Below, piece after piece: positions 41,917 through 54,041 of a stretch of 64,000 nucleotides of DNA (position 1 is the stretch's first letter; the number at the start of each line of letters is the position of its first letter). The notes under the pieces were generated by a model. The model was given only the letters and a program-made list of their open reading frames with translations, was not told where the DNA came from and searched no databases. The position numbers were made by a program, and so were the translations under genes. The DNA comes from Blumeriella jaapii (lineage: Eukaryota > Ascomycota > Leotiomycetes > Helotiales > Drepanopezizaceae). Location: assembly GCA_009599575.1 (NCBI GenBank), contig VWND01000073.1:1302001-1366000 (forward strand), read 5' to 3'.

Positions 41917-44160
41917 TCACGGAGGAATCCCAATCTCATACCCGATCAACACTTCGGTATTGCTACCTTCCCATCCCCGGTTGCCTGCCGCGGAGAGCAT
42001 GTACCTACACGTGGGGTCAATATGCAGCGCACTGATGACGCCGGCTCGCGGAGGACCAGGGACGATCAAAAACGGGACCGTGGAATGTTTGCTGGACTGC
42101 TGCTCTTTCAAATCGTACAGACGGAGGATATCGTGTGATGCACTACTGGATTAGCCAATGCTGCCACTGCTGCCGGCGAACTTACCAGATGAGATGTCGT
42201 CCGTTCGGCATGGCTCGTACAGCAGTAACCGCTCCGCTTCCCTGGGGAAATTTGAACGTCCGGCTGGGGGTCTTCAGGCCTTGGTGCAAGCTGAACTCTT
42301 CAACGGTTCCGTTACGGCGGCCAGCGTACACGTAGTTCCCATCTGGCGACCAACATGCAGCCATGCACCAAGGAGGGACACCGTTTCTCGTGGGAATTCG
42401 TGCTACAGGATTCGCTTGCCTCCTGTCCCAAATGCGTAGTGGGCCATCAATGGATGCAGCGAGGAATGTAGAGTCGGAGGTCGCTACCGCGTCCTGGGTT
42501 TCGGCTACAATGATAGTCCTGGGGGCTTCTTCTTCTTCTTCTACTCCTTCTGCAACAACGCCGTTTGTCTTTGTTGTTTCTGTTTGGTCATCAACTTTGA
42601 TTTCCGAAGAAGGAGCTGGCGCTTCTGTCATGCTCATATCTCCCTGCGAGTCGACGTGATCTCGATGGTCCAGACTTGACTCGATTGCCCTTGAGAACTC
42701 GTCGTCTTCGTCTCCAAAGACGCCTCCAGATGGCGCGTCTTCCCCAGCAGTCTCCCCAAATAGCGAGTTGTTATCACTTCCACCGCCAAACAAGGAATCT
42801 GCAGGAGAACCCGGCGCATCGTCAATATCCCCATCCGGCCCATGAGCCACCCCATTAACGCCATTCGTCCCATTTGGGAGAGGCTTGCCGTTGTTGCTGG
42901 AAAATGTATCAGACTTTGGCAAGAGTTCTCCTGACTCCTCTGGCACCGGTAAGGTAGATGCCGGCCGGATCTCAATAGCAGAAACTTGGCCACCACTGCC
43001 CTCAAAACTCCTCTTGATAGCTCCAGTATTCAAATCCAAATCAAGCACTTTTTTGTCCCAACTGCCAGAGAGCACAGACTTTTGGTCCTGGGCTAGAGTA
43101 AGAACCGAAACGGCTGAAGTATGATGCCTCATCGGAACGATCAGTTTGCCTTCATCATGCCGGACAGAATATATGTTTATCGAACCTGATTCCAAACCGG
43201 CGAGTATCCACAGTGCTTGAGATTGAACAGCCAACGAATATACGGGCGAGAGTGGTGGTTCCACCTTCTCCTTCTTCTGCTCTTCCTTGGTTTGTTTGGG
43301 GTCTTCCTTGAAATCCTTGCTCATGGGTGGAGGTTCTTCGTTGTCCCAGTAGGTCATCAATACTCCAGCTTTGACCACGCTATCCACAAAAGGATGCCGT
43401 TGCGCTACAGTCAGAAGTATCTTCCCATTGATCGTTGCAGCTCCGTCGTATTTCCGTATGAAGCAATCCGCCCCGCCAGTAAACCAATATCTCATATCTG
43501 GGGTCGCTGTAATCGCGTTTATTGAGGTGCTTTGAGGTGCAGCCATTGTAGGGACTATGTCATAGGAAGATGCTGTGAGAGCTTCAGCGCGGGCTTCGTA
43601 GCGGAATTTGGACGGCCGCGAAGAGCCAGAAAAATGCAACGGAGAAGCGGAAGTTCGAGTAAGTGCTGGCCTGGGATGGGATGTAGGTCCGCCATTGGAT
43701 TTTATATCGTCCGAGCTGGTGCTGGCAGTTGGGATACTGGGTCTTCGAGGATGGACAGCTGATCGTGGTTCCGGAGCAACTTCCTCTTCGTCGTCCCCTT
43801 CATCCTGATCCTCGTCATTCTCATCATCATCGCCATCGCCGTCGCCATCGCCGTCACCGTCGCCGTCGCCATCCCCATCTCCGTCGCCGTCGCCGTCGCC
43901 GTCGCCATCCCCATCGCCATCCCCATCGCCATCGCCATCCCCATCGCCATCCCCATCTCCATCCCCATCCCCATCTCCATCCATATCCCCGTCTCCATCT
44001 GCATCGTCGATATCCATCTCGTTATCGTCGGCATCCTCCATTAGCTCATCCTGCTCGTTGTCCGAGCTGCCATTGGACCCTGATATATTAACAGAGCTCC
44101 TGCTAGCTATCACATGCGGAACACACCTCGGTCGTCATCATCCAGGCCAAACTCGACCAT
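41917..44160 (-). CDS. SPT8: SAGA complex WD40 subunit SPT8
   Basis: Three exons on the minus strand: 44160-44127, 44079-42186 and 42142-41917. All are in phase and give 717 aa; the short first exon supplies MVEFGLDDDDR. SPT8 links SAGA to TATA-binding protein. An acidic N-terminus contains a long Asp-Gly repeat. WD-type repeats begin at INAITATPDMRYWFTGGADCFIRKYD and continue with YSLAVQSQALWILAGLESGSINIYSV, SVLSGSWDKKVLDLDL, STFLAASIDGPLRIWDRR, CWSPDGNYVYAGRRNGTVEEFSL and, in the last exon, ISALHIDPTCRYMLSAAGN. An acidic disordered insert (SLFGGGSDNNSLFG, EDDEFSRAIESS) splits the propeller, as in other SPT8 proteins. Introns are 47 and 43 nt. Confidence 0.93.
43815..44000 (-). repeat. GATGGC hexanucleotide repeat coding Asp-Gly
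   Basis: About 25-30 GAYGGM codon pairs in the first half of SPT8 code an (Asp-Gly)n tract. The codon third bases vary (GAT/GAC, GGC/GGA/GGG), so the repeat is old or under selection at the protein level rather than a fresh DNA expansion. Confidence 0.9.
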
Positions 44161-44787
44161 TTTGTGAAGTTAGGGGAGCTCTCATGCGGGTTACAGACTC
44201 GAATCTTGCGATGCGTCGTGCAATTGCGGATGCGCTTTGCTCAGAGGTGAATTTACGGCGGCGCGGAGACCCTGGAGTATCGGAGAAGAAAGGTGAGTTC
44301 GTATCACTTGAAAGACAAGAAAGTCTCTATGGTCGTGATATTTTTAAGATGGAGGACGAAGAGGCAGAGAGCTCGATAAACATGTCGGCAGCACATCGGA
44401 GGAATCCGCGTTATCGTAAATCCGACAAGGCTTAGTTAGATCCACTTTACCCTCACTGCAAGTCACTCGGAGTCGCGACGGAAGAAAACAAGGGTCCTCG
44501 CTAACAGCGACACTATCCTTGATTTTAAGTCTGATTGTTAATTCACGCGATTGTCTACTTCTAGATCACAGCTTGCATAAGTGCATTGCTATATTGTATC
44601 GGTTCGAAAACAAGAACATTGGCTCAGCCAGGGCCGGGGACAGACTCACACGATCAACCGCCGAGAGGGTGGTCAACAAGGTCAATAAGGTCAACAATCA
44701 AATGGCACGATAGGGTATAGTATGTGTGTGGCATCAGCACACCCAAACAAAATTCTTTCATGTACAAGCATTCGCCCCTTTACACAT
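44161..44787. other. Intergenic region SPT8 promoter / VTA1 3' side
   Basis: 627 bp. The open frame over 44058-44435 on the plus strand overlaps the SPT8 start and has no conserved features. Confidence 0.45.
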
Positions 44788-46278
44788 TCACGCTGCGCCC
44801 AGTGTTTTCAAGGCTTCTCTCAATTCTTTGACTGCAGTTTCTGCATCTTCGAAGTTTAGTGCGGATATCGCCCAGCGGCAGTGTTTCTGCGCCTTTGCGA
44901 TTGACAAATCATTTGTTATCAACGGGCCTTCCTTTGGCAGAGGCACTGATGGAAGTGGCGGGTTGTATCTTTGCGAAGGCGGCTGATCACTCGGCTGAGA
45001 GCCTAGGTGTTGTGATGCCGTGGAATGCGGCGCGGGATGTGAGGGGGGTGCTTGACGGTAAAAGTCCCCAGAAGGAGTTGCGGGCTTCTCTGGGACGGCA
45101 GGTGAGGGGAACAGTTCAAAGTCCGGTGGCTTTTGTGATCTTGACGTTCCAGTGAGATGATCAACCAACCCTAAGCTACCACCGGGAGGCGCCGACGGGT
45201 GATCCGGGAGGCCAAGGTCGAGTGCATCTGTAGAAGATGCAGTCTGCAGAGTTGAGCCTTGGACTTCAGAGGTGAAGGTTGGTACTTCAGGGAAGTACCC
45301 GCCGCCGACTGAATCGCCTCTTTCGTTCGGTGACGGCTCCAGTGGGGATACTTTGTCGTCTCGAACTGCTGTATATGGAAACCCATCTTTCGGGTAAGGC
45401 TCATAAGTGGGAACCTCAGGAGATCCTGGAGCGGAAACTTGTGCTGGCTGCTGAGCTGAAGCGTGCAGAGACTGACCAATAGAAGATTTCCTCACAAGAT
45501 TCGACCCTGCTTGGAATGCTTCGTCTGGTACATCCTCGACCGTAGCTGGTTGTGGTTTGGTCCTCCCCTCAAGCTGCAAGACTTCCGGGTCATTAGGATC
45601 AAGTGCTGGCAGTGATTCTTCGGCAGATTCTATCTTGGGATTTGATTCGTTGGGATCCTTTCCTTCTTTCAAGGCCCTCATTATGCGGATCGCGTTCCAT
45701 TTTGCGTATTTGATCTTGGCCGCTGTCTCTGCATTCGGCGCACCCCAGATATTGAGAAGTTCGAGGAAAGTTGCAGCCGCTTGGAAGGTGTCTGCAGTTT
45801 GCCTTGAGAAGTAAGCAGATGCCTTTCAGCTTGGTCAAAGGCCATACTTCGTCACCGCATTCGCCTTGACAGCCCTATCTGCTCTGAAGAAAGTCTCCAG
45901 TCCAAAATGCTCCACATATGCTTGTCCGGCGGTATCGTCTAGAATCGCATCATTGGCTGCATTATCGGCTTTGACCTGTAGCGCTCAGAATTGGCGCGAT
46001 CACCGAGCTGTATTGCATGCCTACCTGCTCAAGCTTGTCCATCAACGTCAGAGTATATTGTAAAACATCCTGGTCATCATTCTGAAGTCCCTTCGTAAGG
46101 ACCTGGTTCACGATCCAGTATTCGCCTGCCTCGATTAGCACATGGTTTGCCCGGGAGCGTGGCTTGGCCACTAACACCAGTAAGATATCACGGGCTTCGC
46201 GGTTTCGAGCTGAGCTGCTCTGACAATGTACCTCGTAAGATCTGCGGCTCTCAGCTTGGCCGGGATAGTGGCCGCCAT
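44788..46278 (-). CDS. VTA1: ESCRT-III/Vps4 regulator VTA1
   Basis: Activator of the Vps4 AAA ATPase in multivesicular-body sorting. Four exons on the minus strand: 46278-46176, 46125-46025, 45975-45848 and 45802-44788. Phases agree throughout and give 448 aa. The N-terminal tandem-MIT-like domain is spread over the first exons (IPAKLRAADLTRYIVRAAQL, VISYWCEYWIVNQVL, VLQYTLTLMDKLEQ, VEHFGLETFFRADRAVK, TFLELLNIWG, KIKYAKWNAIRIMRALKEGKDPN). A long Pro/Ser-rich linker follows. The conserved C-terminal Vps4-binding helices end the protein (AKAQKHCRWAISALNFEDAETAVKELREAL). Introns are 50, 49 and 45 nt. It diverges from MAM33 with 268 bp between starts. Confidence 0.94.
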
Positions 46279-46546
46279 GCGTGAGATCAGAATGGGTTTT
46301 TGTAGGGCGAAGGTCGAAGAATGGAGATGGAGGTTATCGTGCGAAGAGGCGGGGTGTCAGCCTTGCGGTGGGCCGCCAAGCTAGTGCCGCGCAGCCTCGT
46401 CAGAAAGGAGAAAAGAAGAAGAAAATATCGGAACCAAAACAACACCATCTCAATTCATCATCTACAACCACCAGACGGCTCTCTTACCCCCCAGCAGCCA
46501 TCGCCCATTACACGCATCACTCAGCTCAAGCAACCTCTTCTCCGCA

Positions 46547-47477
46547 ATGCTTGCCGTGAGATCTTTCGCCCGTTCGGCGCCACGGACGCTCGCGCGATTG
46601 AGCTCCTCAACTGTCAGACGCCCGGCAGCCAGACACGCCTCCCTCCTGCAGTCCGCATGGAAGTCGTCTGGAACTCAACAATGTGCCGCAGCGTTCTCTA
46701 CCTCCGCGGCTCGCAGATCTTCACCCGCTGCAGGTGATACTGAGTTGGCAGCGAAGCTCGGCTCGGAGCTCCAAATCGAGAACGAGATCAAGGACGAAAA
46801 CGGTGTCCCGAGCAGTGTGCAGGATTACCTGGAGAATGGCCCATTCGAGATTATCGATACACCAGGTGAGGAGGAGGTGGTGATGAAGAGAAAATTTGGT
46901 GACGAACAGTACGCCACGCCGCCCTCATGTCTATCTCACCTCGTGGGCATGCTAACATACGTGAATCAGGATCCGCATCACCTTTTCCATCGCTGACCTG
47001 AACAACTTCGACCCTGATGCAGATTTCCGAGACCCAGCAATGGCAGATGAGGTCGACGAGAACACCAAGTCCTCGCCCGAGGACCAGGCAGAGGATGGCC
47101 AAGAGGGCGCGGAGGAGCAGGACCAATCTTTCCCCGTCCGTTTGAACATTATCATCGATAAGGCCAACAAGGGCTCGCTGGCAGTCGAGGCCGTGATTCA
47201 GGGGGGCATGGTAGTCATCGACAACGTCTACTACTACGCCGACTCATCGCTCGCTCACGGCAAGACCGCTGATAAGGTCCACGCCAGACAGGACCTGTAC
47301 GTTGGTCCCCCATTCGGGAACCTGGACGAGGATCTCCAGGTTCTCCTCGAGAGATATCTGGACGAGAGAGGCATCAATGCTGCGCTGGCCATCTTCGTGC
47401 CGGATTACGTCGACATGAAGGAGCAGAAGGAGTACGTCAGATGGCTAGAGAGTGTCAAGGGCTTCGTCGAGGCATAG
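46547..47477 (+). CDS. MAM33: Mitochondrial acidic matrix protein (p32/MAM33 family)
   Basis: Exons 46547-46908 and 46970-47477 join in phase to 289 aa. The N-terminus is a classical presequence rich in Arg/Ser/Ala (VRSFARSAPRTLARLSSS). The mature protein shows ELAAKLGSELQIENEI, LENGPFEIIDTPGEEEVVMKR, the acidic loop EDQAEDGQEGAEEQ, FPVRLNIIIDK, VYYYADSSLAH, YVGPPFGNLDEDLQ and YLDERGINAALAIFVPDYVD with an acidic C-terminal helix. This is the doughnut-shaped trimeric p32 fold linked to mitochondrial translation and respiration. The intron is 61 nt. It shares a 268-bp divergent promoter with VTA1. Confidence 0.94.
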
Positions 47478-48035
47478 AGTGTGGTCTGAGCGGGCCATGT
47501 CTTCTTCTACTGTTGTCTTTCTACCATTTCCACTCCCCGGCCGATGATATACTATGGATTACGCTGGTTCTATACCACGGCATGCATGCCACGTACTTTT
47601 TAATGACACGAGAGGGTTCTGTACGATAAATGCAATCGGTTGTACAAATTTGGCAGAGTTAAAATGTGATGAGAGCTGAAAGTGTATTCTCTTCGATTAA
47701 CCGCCGGGCCGGAGTGATCAATCATTTCCTTTTCCGGTGACGAACCCTGCCCGTCGACAGCGAGATGGACTTTCTCGCGTCCATTTGACGAGCTTTTACC
47801 AGCCCCGTAACATGTTTAAATTCGTGTCGAGCTGCACCGGAAACGGTGAGCCGACTACACACATCGAACACGGTGAGGACATGCAAGTGTGTCTGTCTGT
47901 ATTGCCCCGTATTTCGAAAGGAGACGTCGAAGAGATCTCTCTTGGTATCGGAACGCCAGTACATTGTGTGATACCATGCAAACATGCAAATCAGGCACCT
48001 CTTCCCACACGCAGACCGTGCAGCTTCCATGCCGT
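47478..48035. other. Convergent 3' intergenic region
   Basis: 558 bp between MAM33 and the MFS transporter stops. Nothing gene-like is visible. Confidence 0.45.
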
Positions 48036-49938
48036 CTAGGCAGGGCTACTCCTTCTACCCTTCTTCTTCTTCTCCTCCATCCCAAACTCCGTCTCCAGCG
48101 TATCGCTCAAGTCCAAGCTCTTTACAAAGAAGCAAATCGGTAACCCGATTACCGCAAAAGCAATGCTCGCATACCAAACCACCTTTAGCGCGTCAACATA
48201 AATCCCCACCACAGCTGGCCTCACATCTGCTTCGAGGCTGGCAATGAAGACAGCCGTGGCACGTTCGTACGCCTTTCCGTTGACCAGCTGGGCTGCCACA
48301 GCGGGAAAATTGGCCAATCTCTCGCGAACTAGGTGGTTCACACGATCATTGAAAATCGCACTAGGAATAGCGATTCCCCAGATTGAGCCGAAAGAACGCA
48401 TGAACGTCCAGGTAGCAGTCGCAGTGGCAACCTCGGTCGGCGGGAGACTTGCAAGGAGAGGTGGGATCATCGTGTTGTAGACCATGCCATTACCAAGACC
48501 AAAGAGGACCTGAATGCCAACCCACATTGCCACTCCCGATTTCTCGTCAAGCAAAACGAAGAGGCCACAGCCGAGGGACATGAGGGTGAAGCCTAGGAAG
48601 TGGAACATGCGGTACCGGCCGCTGATGGTAATGATGATTCCGGAGATAGCGGCCGCTGGGGCGATGGTGGTGGCCGTCGGGAAGAGTTGCACACCAGCTC
48701 GGGATGGGGAGGCTTTCTTGACAGCCTGGAAGTAGACCGGGAGAAAGTAGGTGACGTAGAGAAGCAAAATGCCGTGAACGAATGCCATGACATAGATGGA
48801 GACAGATGTGCGGTTGGTGAAAAGCTTCGGCGGCATGGTGGGTTCATCGACACGGCCGGAAATTTGTATGATCGCGAAGCCGACCAGACCTAGGAAGCCC
48901 ATGATCAGGGGCAGGAGAATACGCCATGACGACCAAGAAAACTTGGTTCCGCCCCAGGCCAGAGCGAGAAGAATGGCAGTGACTGCTCCAATAAGGACGA
49001 AATTTCCCAACCAATCCACACGCTTGGTGCGATCCCAGACAGTTCCGACTCGCTTGTACTTCAAGTTGAGGAAAGGGACGACGAAGAGAAGGGCTACGCC
49101 CGAGATGGGAAGATTAATGTAGAAAATCCATCGCCAAGTAACGTGCTGTGTGAAGATTCCACCCAGGACAGCTGCGTGTGTGTTAGAATCGATTCTTCCA
49201 GAGGGGGCGGTGTTGATTCCGGTTTGACTTACGCCCGATGATGGTTCCAATAGCATAAGTTCCCGCAAGCAGGCCAGTGTACTGACCCCGCTCGCGGAGA
49301 GGTAGCAGATCACAGATGATGATTTCTCCCAAAGTGATGATGCCACCTCCTCCGATACCTTGAATGGTACGTGCTGCAATCATCGTGCCAATATTCGAAG
49401 CTCCGCCGGCGAGACCCGAGCCAAGCATGAACAGCAGAACCGAGAGAATGGTCAGAGATCGTCGACCGAAGATGTTGGCGGCTTGGCCGAAGAGTGGTTG
49501 GACGGCGGTGGAAGCCAGAACGTAGGCATTCGCCACCCAGACGAAGAGCTCGTCCGCCTCCAGATCGAGAGCAATGGTGGGTAGAGCTGTGGAGACGATG
49601 GAGAGATCGACGGCGACGAGGAGCGTCGTCACGCAGACGGAGACGAAGATCATCCAGAACCGCCAATCTTTCTTTCCTCCATCACCCTCCGCCGCCTCGA
49701 CGGGGAGCACCGGCAGGCCGACCGGGTCGCGTGAGGACACGGATGCTGCGTCGTGGCTGAACAGTGGTTTTGGGAGAGGCGAATGATGGAGGGTACAGCA
49801 GCAAGTCTTGGACGAGGAGAGTGAAGGTACATTCTCCCGGCTCTGCGTCTGAATGTGTCGCCAGGACTGTGGAGAATAGTGGAGAGAGCAGCAAAAGTCG
49901 GCGGGCCCGTCGTGGCTTGAACCATGATGGGACGCCAT
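48036..49938 (-). CDS. MFS drug/H+ antiporter (DHA2, 14-TM type)
   Basis: Exons 49938-49233 and 49171-48036 (intron 61 nt) give 613 aa. A soluble Ser/His/Cys-rich N-terminus of about 90 residues precedes FWMIFVSVCVTTLLVAVDLSIVSTALPTIA. Family motifs are: FGRRSLTILSVLLFMLGS (motif A), RTIQGIGGGG (motif B), and GTIIGPVLGGIFTQ across the splice junction (motif C of antiporters), followed by WRWIFYINLPI. Later helices include VYFQAVKKASPSRAGVQLFP and TWTFMRSFGSIWGIAIPSAIF. The count of hydrophobic segments fits 14. Relatives export toxins or fungicides, but the substrate cannot be read. No biosynthetic genes lie next to it, so a cluster role is not supported. Confidence 0.92.
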
Positions 49939-50669
49939 GGTGTCTTGATACTCAGTAGCAGCTGGTGAGACAGATGTAGAGGGAAAAGGTACTCAGTAGA
50001 TGGATGATACTTCTGACAAGAAAGCGCGTGGCAGGCAAGTCAGAAGAAAATGGATTGATGGGAGAAATGCAACGATAACGAGAGCAGGATACTGCAGTAG
50101 AGAAAGATACATCCATCCTACCTTTATATACATGTGTTTGTATATATATATAAATATACAGACAGATGCCCCGGACCCGTTCGGTGCGTTTCGATCGGCG
50201 GGTTTTGAGGCTCTACCACGACCAACCACTGGGCACCGGGTTGGAGCCCTTGCGGGGATGATGGCATACATAGGCATAGAGGTGCGAGTTCTCCCGTCCT
50301 GCGGATTTCAGCTGTATCGTGACATTCGGCGCCGTGATGGTGCGACATCAAGTCTCGTTCGAATCAATGTTGAGGAGAGAAGGGGATGAAGTCGGGACGG
50401 AGTGGCAGACCAGACCTTGTCTACAGTCTAGCCGAAGATGGCGGCTTAGTCAGCCCGCCCGTCGTGAATTTAAGCTTCCCGGCCCCCGGCACCTGAAGCC
50501 CGAGAGGCGAGAGGCGCGGAGGTAAACACGCGACTTCAACAAGCCACGCCCTGTTTATCACATTTTGAATAACTTCATCTTTCGCTAGAATTACATTCAT
50601 TTCTTCCCTTGCGCAGCAGGAAAACAAAGAAAGAACGGCCAGCCGGCCCCCGACCCGCGCCCGCCATGG
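49939..50669. other. Intergenic region
   Basis: 731 bp between the MFS start and the FDH stop, with an AT-rich TATATATATAAATATA stretch at 50141-50158. No gene is seen. Confidence 0.45.
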
Positions 50670-52149
50670 CTATGCCTTGTTCGCACCGCTCGATCCCGAA
50701 TCCTTCGCACGCTCACCGTACGCCTTGGTGGCATAGTCACCATTGATGACAATCAAGTCTTGCGGTCGGTAATCGTGCTTGCCGCTCAGGTAGCTCTCCA
50801 GAATGGCCTTGGTGCCATCTGCGTATCGCTTCTGGGCGTCGAGGGACGTCCCAGACATGTGGGGGACCATGGCATTTCCACCACCGAAGGGGTTCTTCGC
50901 GGTGCGCAGAGGGTGGTCCCTGGGTGCTGGTTGCGGGAACCAGACATCACCCCCGTATCCTCGGAGATGGCCAGACTTGAGCGCGTCGGCGACATCTTCC
51001 TTGACAACGATGGCTCCGCGAGCCGTGTTCACGAGCCACGATCCTGTCGCGCGTCAGCATTCGGCCGTGGCAACCCGCGCACCAGAACGTACCGGGCTTC
51101 ATCTTGGAGATCAGTTCCTTGTTGAACAGGCCACGGGTCTTCTCGTGGAGAGGGCAGTTGATCGTGACAACGTCACATTGTGCCACCATCTCCTCGAGGC
51201 TGTCGACACGTCGGCACCCAATCTCCTTCTCGATCTCGGGCTTGAGAGGTTGGTAGTCAAAGTACAGGAGCTCTTTGCAGTCGAATGGCTTGAGACGTCT
51301 CAGCACACGTTCGCCGATACGGCCCACGGCGACGGTCCCGACGACCTTGCCCTCCAGATCGAACTCGTTCTTGGCCGCCGCGGCGACATCCCACTCGCCC
51401 GCTTGTACTTGCTCGTGTGCAGGAACAAAGTTGCGGACGAGGACGAGGATGGTCATGATGACGTGCTCAGCGACCGAGACCACGTTGGAGCCCGTGACCT
51501 CGGCGACGGTAATCCCGCCATTGGTCTTGTTCGCAGCATTCAGGTCGACGTGGTCCGATCCGATGCCGGCCGTGATGGCAATCTTGAGCTTCTTGGCTCT
51601 GGCCAAACGCTCGGCCGTGAGGTAGCCGGGGTGGAACCTGTGTCATTAGCGCGTGCTTGTCGAGCCCGGAGCGTACACAGCATACGGTGTGGTGATGATG
51701 ACCTCGGCATCGACCAGCTCCTGGTCAAACTTGGAGTTCTCTCCCTCCTTGTCGGATGTGGTGACCAGAGTGTGGCCTTGGTCTTCGAGCCACTTGCGAA
51801 TGCCCAGCTCGTTCTCCGTGGTGCCCAGGAGTTCCGGGACCTGGCGGTGGGTGGTCAGCGATCGACGCTGGTTGTGTGGCGGGGTGGGGATTGGGTGTGG
51901 ATGGCGGTTGTCACTCACTTCTTCGGCATGCTTCTTGCCGTCGTACAAGACGAGGAGTACCTTGACCTTTTCACGTGTTCCCGTCAGCGTTCTGCGGCTT
52001 CCAATGGGGTTGTGCGGCCAGGCCTGCGCTCCACGCCGCCGGACACTGGTGGATGCCGTTGGTCTCGCGGCCGTCTGGGGAGAGGAGGCGAAGGCGGGGC
52101 GGGCGAGACGGTGGATGGAGCTGGAGATGGAGCGGGTGAGCAATACCAT
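50670..52149 (-). CDS. FDH1: NAD-dependent formate dehydrogenase
   Basis: Oxidises formate to CO2. Four exons on the minus strand: 52149-51919, 51840-51686, 51637-51093 and 51043-50670, in phase, 434 aa. An N-terminal extension ([21 protein letters not shown]) looks like a mitochondrial presequence. Family motifs are [73 protein letters not shown], the NAD loop, [25 protein letters not shown], and [13 protein letters not shown] with the catalytic His in [12 protein letters not shown]. In the NAD loop ([12 protein letters not shown]) the first glycine of the usual GxGxxG is alanine, coded by a clear GCC. Introns are 78, 48 and 49 nt. Function is otherwise firmly supported. Confidence 0.95.
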
Positions 52150-52487
52150 GTTGAGTGATGTGAAGCAGTGTGTGTGGGTGTTGGTGGTGGTGGTGTTGTT
52201 GTTGTTGTGCGTGTGTGTGATGGATGGGGGAAAGGCACAGGCACACAGGAGGAAGTGGGAGGGGGGGAAGAAGAGGAGGAAATGGAGGGCGAGACGGCTA
52301 CGTGAAGTAGCTTTTGGTGAGTTCTAATTGTCACGGCTCGGGGAAAGAACGGCCTTGGTTTGGGAGTTAAGATGCGGGGGTTACGTCGGTAAAGCAGGAG
52401 CGGAGGGGCGCGGAGACGGTTTGTCAGTCGGCGTCAGTCGGCGTCAGTCGGCGTTCGTCGTTCCCATACTTTGGTTTCAGTACAGAA

Positions 52488-52573
52488 TGGTATCTGTACA
52501 GTACAGTATGTACAGGAGAAGCCATGCGAGGAGGTATTGTACATACAGTACTGTACAGTACAGTACCTACAGG
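52488..52573. repeat. TACTGTAC palindrome cluster
   Basis: GTACAGTACAGTATGTAC and TACAGTACTGTACAGTACAG types occur within 86 bp. A further cluster is at 52905-53000. Confidence 0.85.
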
Positions 52574-53492
52574 ACGGTGGGTAAAGGGCAGGAACTTAAA
52601 GTCCAGACTTGGTTTAGTCTTGTGTAGCTGGCCGCGTTGCAAAGTAAACAACACTTCAAGCTCGAATCTGATATCGTGTCTACCACATCTTCTCGCCTCG
52701 ATGACTGCGTGTCCTGCACTTCCTGTACGGTACTGACTTACTTACTGACTTACTTACTTACATACTGACCCTCCACCCGGTGCTTCTTCTCCGCGCGGAT
52801 GCGGGGTAAATCAAATTCCCGTCATCGTCGCCGGTTGCCCTAATCAGGTACTCCGAAGGGCTCCACGGAGATGCCTCGGACTCTCGGGGTCCCGGGTACA
52901 TGGCACGCAGTACAGTAAACACTGTCCTGTACGTATGTACTATGGACATATTGTATGTGTATGTACTGTACAGTACGTACGTAGCGGGGTATGTACAGTA
53001 GATCAAACTCAATGGGATGCAACAATGCAAGACATCTATCCAGTGTGCCGTACTGATCGATGATTGGCCATCGATGCTCCGCCGAAATGCTGGACCGGAG
53101 AAGATGTCGACATACTGTACAGACGTAAGCAGGTCTCGGCCTCGAGAGAACATGCCAAAGCGTTATATGGCTTGATGCTTCCCATCTTATGCACGATACT
53201 CACGCCGTGTATCTGTCCCCTATCAAAACAAGAATATCATCTCCCGTGCTTCGAAACTCCGGTATGCCAGATAAATGCTATGTACCTACTGTACATACAG
53301 CACTGGTAGCCAGTATGCATCAAACTCAATTGCGCCGTCCAATAACGCCACGCCACGCACGCAGCACGCTCGATCAAAAGGCTCTCTCTCGTCTATTGTA
53401 CAGATGTACACAGTACACAGTCCATCGGTTATCTATTGTACACAGTAGACCGCTCCACAAGGGGTACGTTGAACCTAGCCCAATCGCTTAGT

Positions 53493-53879
53493 AGCCCAAC
53501 TTCCGGTGAGCTTCTACGCAATACGAAAGGAACAAGTAATAAAAGGTACGAACAGAGCTTTGTATTGTATTTAAATTATATCTCCACACCCCCTTGCTTT
53601 TGACATGAGGTTTAATACTTAACCGATGTACTGTGCATATGACCCAACTTGACCTAAATAAGTAGCATTTCATGCAGTTCTTTAAACTCGTGCTTACCGA
53701 CCTTTTCTCACGCGTTTTTACAGCTTTTCGTAATTGTCGCGTTGCGTTGCGTGATACAGTACATTTGAATCATTTTTTGAATATAATACAAAGCTCTGTT
53801 CGTACAGTACCCCTTACTCCTCACTCCTTTCGTATTCAGTCAAAGCTTACCGAAAGATGGGTTAGTACCCGGTTGGGCT
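53493..53879. mobile_element. Diverged inverted repeat, MITE-like
   Basis: The left arm at 53493-53570 (starting AGCCCAAC and ending GAACAGAGCTTTGTATTGTAT) matches the reverse complement of 53780-53879. Shared blocks are AGCCCAAC, CGGTRAGCTT, AATACGAAAGGA, GTACGAACAGAGCTTTGTATT. The arms differ by substitutions and by an indel of about 20 bp in the right arm. The interior is about 210 bp, AT-rich and non-coding. A 23-bp exact direct repeat occurs inside the left end (53613-53635) and just outside the right arm (53910-53932). Size and structure fit an old non-autonomous DNA transposon. No transposase is present. Confidence 0.6.
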
Positions 53880-54041
53880 AATGTCAGTTTATCCTTGGTT
53901 GACTGGGGCTAATACTTAACCGATGTACTGTGTACACAGTATACTCCGTCGCCGTACAGTACAGTATGTACTACTGTAGGATCACAATGCCTCGACTGTG
54001 ATACAAAGTTACCGCAGGTCGTGCAACCAGTGTGAGCATGT

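Larger units (their letters stand above)
52150..54041. other. Repeat-rich intergenic region
   Basis: 1.9 kb upstream of FDH. It has TACTGTAC clusters, a CGGCGTCAGT tandem repeat at 52427-52455, a TTACTTACTGAC repeat (52738-52768) and the inverted repeat at 53.5-53.9 kb. No gene is supported. Confidence 0.55.

Noticed and set aside
44058..44435. 126-codon plus-strand frame over the SPT8 start
   Set aside because: Overlaps the SPT8 first exon and promoter; no recognised features.
48036..52149. Possible secondary-metabolite cluster around the MFS transporter
   Set aside because: Neighbours are MAM33 and formate dehydrogenase; there is no synthase or tailoring enzyme.
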